From Branchipolynoe longqiensis (Eukaryota; Annelida; Polychaeta; Phyllodocida; Polynoidae), in contig CM059186.1 of assembly GCA_030323885.1 (NCBI GenBank), positions 167,769,417 to 167,833,416 of the forward strand: a stretch of DNA of 64,000 bases. The letters run 5' to 3'. The translations under genes were made by a program, and so were the position numbers. The notes under the pieces were generated by a model. It was not told the DNA's origin and ran no database searches. It saw only the letters and a list, made by a program, of their open reading frames with translations. Positions 55,690 through 64,000 of the stretch are shown here, one piece after another. Within the stretch, counting starts at the first letter, position 1. Every line of letters begins with the position of its first letter.

Positions 55690-55777
55690 AGTCGGTGCCC
55701 GTCCTGATATGAACGCAGATATTGCCAGGAGGACGTAAAACTCCGACAACCAACCGACCTAAATCTGCATACAACGT
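55690..55777 (+). mobile_element. SINE, right part (split copy tail)
   Basis: AGTCGGTGCCCGTCCTGATA then TGAACGCAGATATTGCCAGG, AGGACGTAAAACTCCGACAA and CCAACCGACC continues the SINE exactly where the left part stops. One can read the two together as a single interrupted copy. Confidence 0.85.
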
Positions 55778-56299
55778 AAGTATGTAGACTTCACCCAAAT
55801 ACCACTCGGGCCTCTTAGTATGTCTGTAATAAAGGAGAGATGTGAACAACACAAGTTGTGTTTTCACATTTCCGCGTTTGATGTTTCAAGTGACCCACAA
55901 CCCAAGGTCAGCAAGAGGTGACGAGAAAGTCCGGTGCGCTGGTATGCATTCCTTACATACCTTACACTCGGCAACACTACATGTTTGAAGGGATCCATAG
56001 AGGAAGCAGTATTTTATTTAATGTTGAATATAGTGATTAATCAGAAGAGTGTCATTGCAAAACTATTCAAAAATCAAAAGTAGCGCAATAACCTGCCTCA
56101 GTTTATTCATCTGGTGCTATGTGATTATGGATTCAAAGTGATTTTAACGACTACTCAGGGATCTGGCTGAGAGGGGTATCCAATCCACAGGCGACTATTT
56201 AAACACAGAGCGTGTCAGCTTCAGTCAACATCCAACAAACCAGCAAACAGCGTAACCACAATACACACAGTGAAATAAAAAGAACCAACTCGGCTACCG
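55778..56299. other. Spacer with a TATA/initiator-like pair
   Basis: Single-copy. CTATTTAAAC at 56194-56203 is followed by TCAGTC at 56221-56226, a spacing of about 27 bp as in TATA-Inr promoters. The nearest downstream ATG frame (56368, 68 codons) is not recognised. Confidence 0.3.
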
Positions 56300-56352
56300 T
56301 ACTCATATGACCGTAGATGTTGCTAGGACTTAAAACCTCCAACAAACAACAA
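56300..56352 (+). mobile_element. SINE 3' tail fragment
   Basis: CTACCGTACTCATATGACCG then TAGATGTTGCTAGGACTTAA and AACCTCCAACAAACAACAAC is the conserved tail and its terminal AAC repeats. No body is present upstream. Confidence 0.8.
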
Positions 56353-56544
56353 CTGTGCTACTGAGCAATGAAGAGCGTCAGTGTGTCTTATTGTGCTGAG
56401 CAACAAAACCTATTTTTGTGGAGTTTTTTTTCCAGAGAAATCAAAGGAAATCCCGCCCTGGAGGAGAGAATTAGCTCAGACGGCTGCTGCTCTTTGTACA
56501 CATATAACATGTTGCCTATTTATTGGCAGGTGTTGGGTAACCCC

Positions 56545-57520
56545 GGTTTGTGTGTGTGTGGCGGTTGTTGTTGATAAGGAGTCGGTGAACTCTGTGTGTG
56601 CGGGGATGTTTTGTAGAGGTGTTGTTTAACCCGAGATGTGTGTGGGGGCGTGTTGGTGAGGTGTTGGTGCAGCGTGCGCGTGTTGTTGAGGTGTTGAGGT
56701 GTTGGTGAACCCCAGGTCTGTGTGTGTTGTTATTGTTGGTGAGGTATTAGTGAATCCTGTGTGTGAGGTGGTGGTGGTGAGGTGTTTGTGAACCCTCTGT
56801 GTGTGGGGGTGTTGCTGGTGAAGTTTAGTGAAGCCTGTATGTGAGGGTGGGGGGGTTGCTGGTGAGCTGTTAGTGAACCCTGAGTGTGAGGGGGTGGTGG
56901 TGAGGTGTTTGTGATCCCTCTGTGTGTGGGGGTATTGCTGGTGAAGCTTTAGTGAAGCCTGTGTGTGAGGGGGGGGGGGTTGCTGGTGATATGTTAGTGA
57001 ACCCTGTGTGTGAGGGGATGGTGGTGAGGTGTTTGTGAACACTCTGTGTGTGGGGGTGTTGCTGGTGAAGCTTTAGTGAAGCCTGTGTGTGAGGGGGGGG
57101 TTGATGGTGAGGTGTTAGTGAACTCTGTGTGTGAGGGGTGGTGGTGAGGTGTTTGTGAACACTCTGTGTGTGGGGGTGTTGCTGGTGAAGCTTTAGTGAA
57201 GCCTGTGTGAGGGGGGGTTGCTGGTGAGGTGTTAGTGAACTATGTGTGTGCGTGGGGGTGTTGCTGGTGAAGCTTTACTGAAGCCTATGGGTGAGGGGGT
57301 GGTGGTGAGGTGTGTGTGAACCCTCTGTGTTTGGGGGTGTTGCTGGTGAAGCTTTAGTGAAGCCTGTGTGTGAGGGGGGGGGTTGCTGGTGAGGTGTTAG
57401 TGAACTTTGTGGGTGTGGGGGGTGGTTGCTGGTGAAGCCTATGTGTGTGTGGGTTGGTGTGAGGTGGATGTTGGTGAGGTGTTGGTGAACAGGGTGTGTG
57501 CGTGTGTGTGTGGGGGGTGT
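56545..57520. repeat. About 41-bp units in trimers of about 120 bp (GTTGCTGGTGAAGC...)
   Basis: Three related units cycle: GGTGAGGTGTTAGTGAACYC, GGTGAGGTGTTTGTGAACAC and GGTGAAGCTTTAGTGAAGCC, each with a TGTGTGTGAGGGGG-like end. The GTTTGTGAAC/T anchor falls at 56784, 56907, 57031 and 57151 (123, 124, 120 bp). It becomes irregular after 57240. Confidence 0.9.
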
Positions 57521-58104
57521 TGGTACCTTGAACCAAAGCATGCTTAGATGTTGTATAACATTGTTGGCTGCATGTTGCATGGCACTGAGAGCTTACATCA
57601 CACATGACATCATTCCCACCCGTTCTGACACGCGGGCTGCTGGACCTGAAAGTAACCTACCATACACTGACTTATAAACCACTTCAGTGAGCAGTTATTG
57701 TCCGATATGGGGCTTGATTCATATCGGGGAGTATTGGCTGAGCTGATGCCAAAACAAACATAAACTCCATTAAGTCAGGTGTGTATTGATTGATTGATGA
57801 TGGTTGTCGGCAACAAGGGCCATCCATATTCACGATGGACAAATATAATCTCCGTCTTGTTAACCATATTAATATGCATACTTTGAAATTTACATGAAAT
57901 TCCGAAATGGCCAGATCCATGGCATGTGACAGCATCAATGAGAACTCATTAACTAAGGTGATAAGGCCATTATTAACTTGGCATCACGTGTTAAGTTGTA
58001 GCCATTTTGAGCAATATCAGTTCAACTCGAAATGAACTTGGATAAATGACTAGCAATATTTACATAAGTGATATTACATGAATTAGTCTCGCGAAAGTGA
58101 AACT
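57521..58104. other. Spacer with dispersed-repeat copy 2
   Basis: Contains 57783-57850, the second copy of the short GATTGATTG...GGCCAT...ATATTCACG repeat also seen at 48612. Otherwise unique AT-rich DNA, with no gene recognised. Confidence 0.5.
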
Positions 58105-58232
58105 GGATTGGTACTCCAGTGGGAAGGCACTATGAAGCCGCCTTGAGGGCGCACTGTCACGTTTCGGTACTCGTCCTGATATGCCCTTGAATGTTGCCAG
58201 GATTTAAACTCCCCATAAACAAACACAACCAA
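58105..58232 (+). mobile_element. SINE 3' third
   Basis: CAGTGGGAAGGCACTATGAA, GGCGCACTGTCACGTTTCGG, TACTCGTCCTGATATGCCC, TTGAATGTTGCCAGGATTTA and an AACAAACACAACCAA end match the SINE distal body and tail. Confidence 0.82.
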
Positions 58233-59324
58233 ATGGTGGCAAAACAAGAACGTAACTTGAGTAATGAGGTGCTGCTACCCGCAATGTTAATCAGATCGCA
58301 CTGCCTCCCTGGACAATACCTTTTCCATTGCCAAGTAAAGTGCTACCCACAACAGTGATACCTTCCACTGCCGTCAGAGGGCGGGTCGGTGCTGCTTCAT
58401 GTCTGCCTCGTTCCCTCTTTGTTCTCTCATACAAAACAGTCAGCTCAATGAGACTGCACACCCATACACACCAGCGCTTGCTGACAGATCTGCCCGGCAG
58501 GTTATGGTGTGCACGGACCGCATCGATCCATCAACTCTCTCTCAAATTGAAAACTAATATTTTCCACACAAAACATGCAGCTGCTGAAAACTGTGCAAGG
58601 TCGATGGGGCTTTCATGTGCTGATCTGCATTCACAGCTTTGAGCAGGGTCAAGAACCAGTCCATTATATGTGATAGATCTGCTAAGTATATATATACCTC
58701 CATGCTAGTGATGACTGCATGTTTCAACATAGGAATCAATGGAGCAAACTCAATGACTGATAAGTTGGATGAGAACAATATTTGTTATATTCAAAATGCA
58801 CAGAACGATAATGCAGCTTAATGCGAGGATACTCGTACTAGTCGTAGTTGTTGTTTTAGGTTGATTGTTTTAATATACCTTATTTTAGTTTGAAGTAATT
58901 TCGCTTCTACATGACTTTCTCAGGATATCTTTGAAGTATAAGCACACAGCATTACTTCACCAATACCCTGTTCTATAGCATTGACCTGATATGACCTTAT
59001 ATGTTGTTAGGCCGTAAAACAAAAACAAACAATATATATAGCACCAAATATCCAATGCGTGCCAGTATCTAACTTGGATATGTCTTTATCGGACTAGGCA
59101 CATTTCAGGCCGATATCTCATGGAAATCATGCATGTACCTTGGAAGTTAATCAAGTTCTACACTAACCAGACTTCAGCAGATATGGATGGCGGGTATTAA
59201 CTGTTCACTCATTATTTTATTGAAACCCAACTCACATATTGCCATCGCTGATGTGTCAGGGTCTTTGTATCACTTACATCGATATCTGTTTCACAAAGAA
59301 CCTGAAACTGAGAGGCCGTGACCA
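58233..59324. other. Spacer with one SINE tail
   Basis: 58985-59030 (ACCTGATATGACCTTATATG then TTGTTAGGCCGTAAAACAAA) is another tail fragment on plus. A CTCF-core-like match is at 58375-58384. The plus frame at 58328-58642 (104 codons) is not low-complexity but is unrecognised. Confidence 0.45.
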
Positions 59325-60150
59325 TCACCGGCTTCCTGAATTACCTACATATATCCCACCTCCTTTACAGAGACAGATATATACCATGGACCAGCTTCCT
59401 GAGTTACCTACATCTAATGCACCTCCTTTACGGAGACAGATATCTTCCTGAGTTACGCTGAGTTACCTACACATAACCCACCTCCTTTATGGAGACAGAT
59501 ATATACCATGGACCAGCTTCCTGAGGTACCTACACGTAACCCACCTCCTTTATCGAGACAGATATATACCATGGACCGGCTTCCGGAGTTACCTACATTT
59601 AACCCAGCTCCTTTACGGAGACAGATATATACCATGGACCAGCTTCATGATTTACCTACATGAAGCACCCACCTACTTTACAGAGACAGATATATACCAT
59701 GGACCAGCTTTGTGAGTTACCTACACGAAACCCACCTCCTTTATGGAGACAGATAGATACCATGGACCGGCTTCCGGAGTTACCTACATTTAACCCAGCT
59801 CCTTTACGGAGACAGATATATACCATGGACCAGCTTCCTGATTTACCTACATCAAGCACCCACCTACTTTATAGAGACATATATATATACCATGGACCAG
59901 CTTTGTGAGTTACCTACACGAAACCCACCTCCTTTATGGAGACAGATATATACCATGGACCGGCTTCCTGAGTTACCTACACATAACCCACCTCCTTTAC
60001 GGAGACAGATATATACCATGGACCAGCTTCCTGATTTACCTACATGAAGCACCCACCTCCTTTACAGAGACAGATATATACCAGGGACCAGCTTCCTGAG
60101 TTACCTACACATAACGCACCTCCTTTACGGAGACATATATATACCATGGA
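59325..60150. repeat. 63-bp minisatellite with a 192-bp higher-order pattern
   Basis: About 13 units of GAGTTACCTACACATAACCC, ACCTCCTTTACGGAGACAGA, TATATACCATGGACCAGCTT, CCT. A variant with TGAAGCACCC (2 bp longer) starts at 59661, 59852 and 60045, so blocks of three units (191 to 193 bp) repeat. Within blocks, plus frames read LPELPT..PPLRRQIYTMDQ (21 residues), but the longer variant shifts the frame each block. Confidence 0.95.
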
Positions 60151-60409
60151 CCTGGAATGCTGTAGTGTTCAGATGTTCCAATCCAGTGAGATTTCACATA
60201 CACTGGTCAGATATGCTGTTTACATAAACCATCCCTATATCGTAACATAGTCATACATAGAGGAGCCATGATGTAATTGCGCTGCCTACACTTGTCTGTC
60301 TATGTGGCATTTCAACTGGGGAGGTCAGTGTACCTGAGGAGATCGCTATGTGGTAGGAAAGACCAGTTATCCCCACTAGTATTCACAGAGAACAAACACT
60401 TCCCTCAAT

Positions 60410-61400
60410 GTCTACATATACCAATTCACTATACTACTGACACATAGCGACCATCCGCGCGACGTACAATGCCATTTCGAGTCCGCACAGTGTAATCTTA
60501 TATATGCTACTAAGCGCATCACATACCCAGTATGGTGCATCACATACCCGTGCTTACGCCGTTTACTGCTTACCCAGAATGCAACCGTTGCACTTAGACC
60601 ACTTTATTATACTACTTACACAGTATAGCCGATACCACTTACACCATGTCCCTATACTACTTACCGTCCTGATATGACATTAGATGATGCCAGGACGCAA
60701 CACTGTATCGACCACCCATCCAACTTACACAATATGCATAGACCACTTACGCGACGTCCCTACACTTCTCACACAATATGTCCATTATCATGTCTATATA
60801 ATAGTACATATATATTCTGTCTTATAGCAATGATACCACGTCCCTACACTTCTCACAGAATATGTCCTGTGTCATGTCTATATAATAGTACATATATATT
60901 CTGTCTTCTAGCAATGATACCACATCCCTACACTTCTCACACAATATGTCCTGTAGCATGTCTATATAATAGTACATATATATTCTGTCGTATAGCACTG
61001 ATACACTTCTCACACAATATGTCCTGTATCATGTCTGTATAATAGTACATATATTTGCTGTCTTATAGCATTGATAGCACATCCCTACACTTGTCACACA
61101 ATATGTACTGTAGCATGTGTATATAATAGTACATATATATTCTTATAGCAATGATACCATGTCCCTATAATCCTGGCACATTATTCCATGTAGCATGTTT
61201 ATATACTACTTATATATTATGCATTATTGGCATTGTTCCATGTCCATATGCTAAACACACATTATACCTATACCACTTATGCCACCTCCCTATACTACAT
61301 ACACACTATAACATGTCTATATATTACTTATATATAGTATGTCTTATTACACTTACCGATGCCCCTATACCAAACATACATTATGCCGTAGGAAGACGAA
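60410..61400. repeat. 84-bp minisatellite (core 60745-61150) with degenerate flanks
   Basis: Core units of CACTTCTCACACAATATGTC, CTGTAGCATGTCTATATAAT, AGTACATATATATTCTGTCT, TATAGCAATGATACCACRTC CCTA start at 60763, 60847, 60931, 61004 and 61088 (84, 84, 73, 84 bp). Similar but decayed words (CCATGTCCCTATACTACTTA) extend on both sides. Confidence 0.92.
60663..60715 (+). mobile_element. SINE tail fragment within the array flank
   Basis: CCGTCCTGATATGACATTAG then ATGATGCCAGGACGCAACAC matches the SINE tail. It lies between decayed array units. Confidence 0.7.
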
Positions 61401-61639
61401 TACCACGCAGCCATTCTGTTTAATGCGTCATCACGGCCGATGCTTTCACGCCGCCTTCACGCTGAACAGATGAGCTCTCACAAATGACATATAAGCGCGC
61501 AAAATTGCAGCCCAATCGCGGCCTCTCACAGCTGCGCAGCAACTGTCCTGATGAGCATCCTAATCACCTGGCTGACTAGGCTATTGCGGGGCCTGCTTCC
61601 AAACCGAGACTGTGGCTGTGCGGGGGATGGCTGGCGTGT

Positions 61640-61775
61640 GAAAAGGATGAGATGGGGGTGAGGAGGAAATGGGGGTGGGAGGGGGTTGAGGAGGAGATGG
61701 GGTTGGTAGGGGGTTGAGGAGGAGATGGGGATGGGAGGGGGGTGAGGAGGAGATGGGGGTGGAAGGGGGGTGCCA
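61640..61775. repeat. 29-bp G-rich tandem (GGAGATGGGG...)
   Basis: About five units of GGAGGAGATGGGGTTGGTAG then GGGGTTGAG. It is G-rich on plus, with Pro/Ser/His minus frames as a by-product. Confidence 0.9.
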
Positions 61776-61839
61776 TGGGCGCATCTGAAGATGCGGAGTG
61801 ACAGAGTTATTAGCGAGTCGTTACCTGATGTGGCTCTCA

Positions 61840-62275
61840 TCAGGGGGACGTGGACGGGGAAGGATCAGGCGGGGGGAGGGTCACCTAGAGGGAGGTTCAT
61901 ATGGGGGGGGGGGGGGGTTCAATTAGGGGGCGGGTCATGTATGGGGAAGTTGATGTACAGGGATTTCCTATAGGGGGAGGGTCATGTAGAGGAATGTTCA
62001 TAAGGGGAGGTTCAGGGAGATGGACACTCATGTAGGGGGAGGTTTATGTAGGGGAGGGTAATGTAGGGTAATGTTCGTGTAGGGGGATTCTCCTGTAGGG
62101 GGGGATCATGATCGTAGAGGGTTGTATAGAGGGAGGATACTATACGGGGATGTGTACCTATAGGGAGGGTAATGTAGAGGGTTCATGTATAGGGAGGTTT
62201 ACATCGAGGGAGAGTGATGTAGGGGGAGGTTCACATAGATGGAGGGTAATGCAAGGGAGCTAATGCAAAGGGAGG
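61840..62275. repeat. Degenerate 13-16 bp GGGGGAGGTTCATGTA array
   Basis: Repeated AGGGGGAGGTTCATGTA and AGGGAGGGTAATGTAG words with variable length. A G run lies at 61904-61917. Confidence 0.8.
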
Positions 62276-62284
62276 GTCATATAG

Positions 62285-63045
62285 CGCGGATACGCACTGG
62301 ATACACACTTGATTCACGCTGGACACACACTGGGTACACACTGGATACATACTGGACACATACTGGATACACACTGGGTGCATACTGTATACACCCTGGA
62401 TACACAATGGATACATACTGGAAACCCACTGGACACACACTGGATACACACTGGATATACACTGGATACCCATGGATACATACTGAATACCCACTGGATA
62501 CACCCTGCATACATACTGGATATGCAATGGATACACAATGGATAAACACTGGATGCACACTGGATACACACTGGATACACACTGGATACACACTGAATAC
62601 CCACTTGCTACACACTGGATACACACGGGGTACATACTGGATACGCACTGGATACACACTGGATATACACTGGCTAAACCATGGATACACGCTGGGTACA
62701 CACTGGATACACACTGACTACCCAGTGGATACACACTGGATACACATGGGGTACATATGGGATACACACTGGATACTCACTGGATACAAACTGGGTACAC
62801 CATGGATACACACTGGATATACACTGGATATACCCTGGATACACCGTGGATACACACTGGATACGCAATGGATACACACTGGATACACGCTGGATATACA
62901 CTGCATACCCACTGGATACACACTGGATACACATGGGGTACATACTGGATACACACTGGATACACACCGGGTATACACTGTATATGCCCTGGATACACAC
63001 TGGATACACACTGGATACACACTGGATACACACTGGATGCACACT
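62285..63045. repeat. 11-bp array (ACTGGATACAC)
   Basis: About 68 units of ACTGGATACAC, with ACTGGATATAC, CATGGATACAC and ACTGGGTACAC variants. The unit has no stop in any frame, so long frames stay open on both strands, with an 11-residue protein repeat (3 x 11 bp), for example 62239-63084 (281 codons). None is supported as a gene. Confidence 0.96.
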
Positions 63046-63479
63046 GACGAAGCAGCCATGGGATGTATGCGTTTGACACGTTAATATGACACAGCCACAT
63101 TACATAGTCACGTGACACATACTTGCTGGACAGTGAACTGACACGGGCATATAGCTCTCTGGTAGGGAAGGCGTGAATTGGTCTCCGGGGAATCCTCCAG
63201 GCATCATCGCCTCTGGTGGCTCCCTCTAACGGACTTAGCACCAACTCACATTATGCACCAATCCTAATTGGATTGCTTCCGTTCGTAAATATGCTTTGTG
63301 TTTAATGCATAGTTATGCAATGGCTTCATGCCATACGATGAATTATAGCACGGCGAGCAGATGCGCTGCACTCATGTGTCATAATGCGCACAATGATATA
63401 CCAGGGATTAAAGCATGAAAGCAAAGGCAGTTCTCTCGTATATAGTGGGAAGCAGGTACTCCCGATGTGGTTGTGTAAA
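63046..63479. other. Spacer
   Basis: Single-copy DNA with a TCACGTGA palindrome at 63108-63115. No gene or array recognised. Confidence 0.5.
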
Positions 63480-63596
63480 TGATGTGTATATGTGTGTATT
63501 TATATATGTGTGTATGTACATAGCGGTATATGTATGTATATATGTATATATGTAGAGGTTAGTGTGTCTGTATTTATAGGTATAGATGTGTACATA
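63480..63596. repeat. TG/TA-rich microsatellite
   Basis: ATGTGTATATGTGTGTATTT, ATATATGTGTGTATGTACAT and similar words over about 115 bp. Confidence 0.85.
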
Positions 63597-63597
63597 T

Positions 63598-63980
63598 TAT
63601 CATCATGCTGTCGGTCGTGATGTGACAAAGACTGCTTTCATTACTTGACTTGACAAGTGTTGAAGTGCTGCTGGCTTTTGCAAGTTACCAGAGGCACTCT
63701 CTCCGGAAGCAAATAGAGGTTTCACACCGGCAAGAACATGTCAAGACAGGCGCAAAACTATTTGTCCCTGCAGTGGCTGGTCGGGAGATGTTGGGAGTTC
63801 CATACATCAACCGCACTTAATGCTGCCACAGTGACATGGTTTTCTGTTTAGGGTTTGCTCCCTTAGCCTTCGGTTCTGTCAAGAACCTGTACCACAAGGC
63901 AGTGGTTTACAACTCTGCAGGGCAGGGGCGTCAAACTCCCTGAGGTATTGCTATGCCTGCAATACCTGCATACCAGGTGT
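63598..63980 (-). mobile_element. LINE-derived non-autonomous element, copy D
   Basis: From CATCATGCTGTCGGTCGTGA through CAAGTGTTGAAGTGCTGCTG, CAAGAACATGTCAAGACAGG, GGTCGGGAGATGTTGGGAGT, TTAATGCTGCCACAGTGACA and AACTCCCTGAGGTATTGCTA it matches copies A to C. It lacks all RT coding sequence: the 3' GATG end is joined to the upstream block after GCTTTCATTACTTGACTTGA. Confidence 0.88.
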
Positions 63981-64000
63981 GCATATTAACTGTGCATATA

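Noticed and set aside
62239..63084. Long Thr/His/Trp/Tyr repeat frame of 281 codons
   Set aside because: The 11-bp unit has no stop in any frame, so several frames are open at once on both strands. This is expected without selection.

Overview
This window looks like nuclear DNA from a large, repeat-rich invertebrate genome. It holds no recognisable host protein-coding gene, no rRNA and no intact tRNA. About half of the sequence is tandem arrays with units of about 7 to 90 bp. The rest is single-copy DNA carrying retroposons. Two things point to a eukaryote: tRNA-derived SINEs (A and B boxes, a shared body, and a 3' tail with a conserved GTTGCTAGGACGTAAAAC-type block and AAC-rich end), and a LINE reverse-transcriptase C-terminus whose 3' end carries a GATGAT tail. 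The SINE tail resembles elements I associate with mollusc genomes, so a lophotrochozoan, perhaps a gastropod, is my best guess. That assignment is inference and not proven.

Layout: 1-6.4 kb has C-rich and A/C-rich arrays (10, 5, 20, 35, 30 and 15 bp units) with GC-rich spacers. 7.2-10.4 kb has GAGCAG-type arrays split by a 400-bp MITE, then an 18-bp array. 10.4-13.2 kb is mostly single-copy with one SINE head. 13.2-15.5 kb has G-rich then C-rich arrays. 15.5-18.9 kb has a 353-bp MITE with long terminal inverted repeats and a LINE 3' fragment. 18.9-24.1 kb is dominated by a 34-bp satellite in three sequence blocks and a 31-bp array. 24.6-26.1 kb is a spacer with one unassigned ORF and a LINE-derived element. 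26.1-27.3 kb is an array of about 88 bp with alternating unit types. 27.3-32.2 kb is mostly single-copy. 32.2-39.7 kb holds 60-bp, 27-bp, C-rich, 10-bp, polypurine and 42-bp arrays. 39.7-44.5 kb is a retroposon-rich spacer. 44.5-46.0 kb is a 54-bp array with a splice-donor-like site in many units. 46.1-50.6 kb has a LINE fragment and palindromic elements. 51.0-53.3 kb is a hierarchical 28/56/616-bp satellite. 53.5-63.1 kb has further arrays (15, ~41, 63, 84, 29 and 11 bp). The end of the window is another LINE-derived copy.

Nearly all long open frames here are by-products of tandem repeats. Many units contain no stop codon in several frames, so hundreds of codons stay open on both strands. 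The one convincing coding homology is the LINE fragment at 46916-47200 (minus). The most notable structures are the higher-order satellite at 51-52.4 kb beside its simpler 28-bp relative, the A/B alternating arrays at 22.8-23.6 and 26.6-27.1 kb, the non-autonomous LINE-derived family (about four copies), two MITE families with paired terminal repeats, and a SINE split by a 512-bp insertion that may be a solo LTR. I found no convincing new protein-based system.
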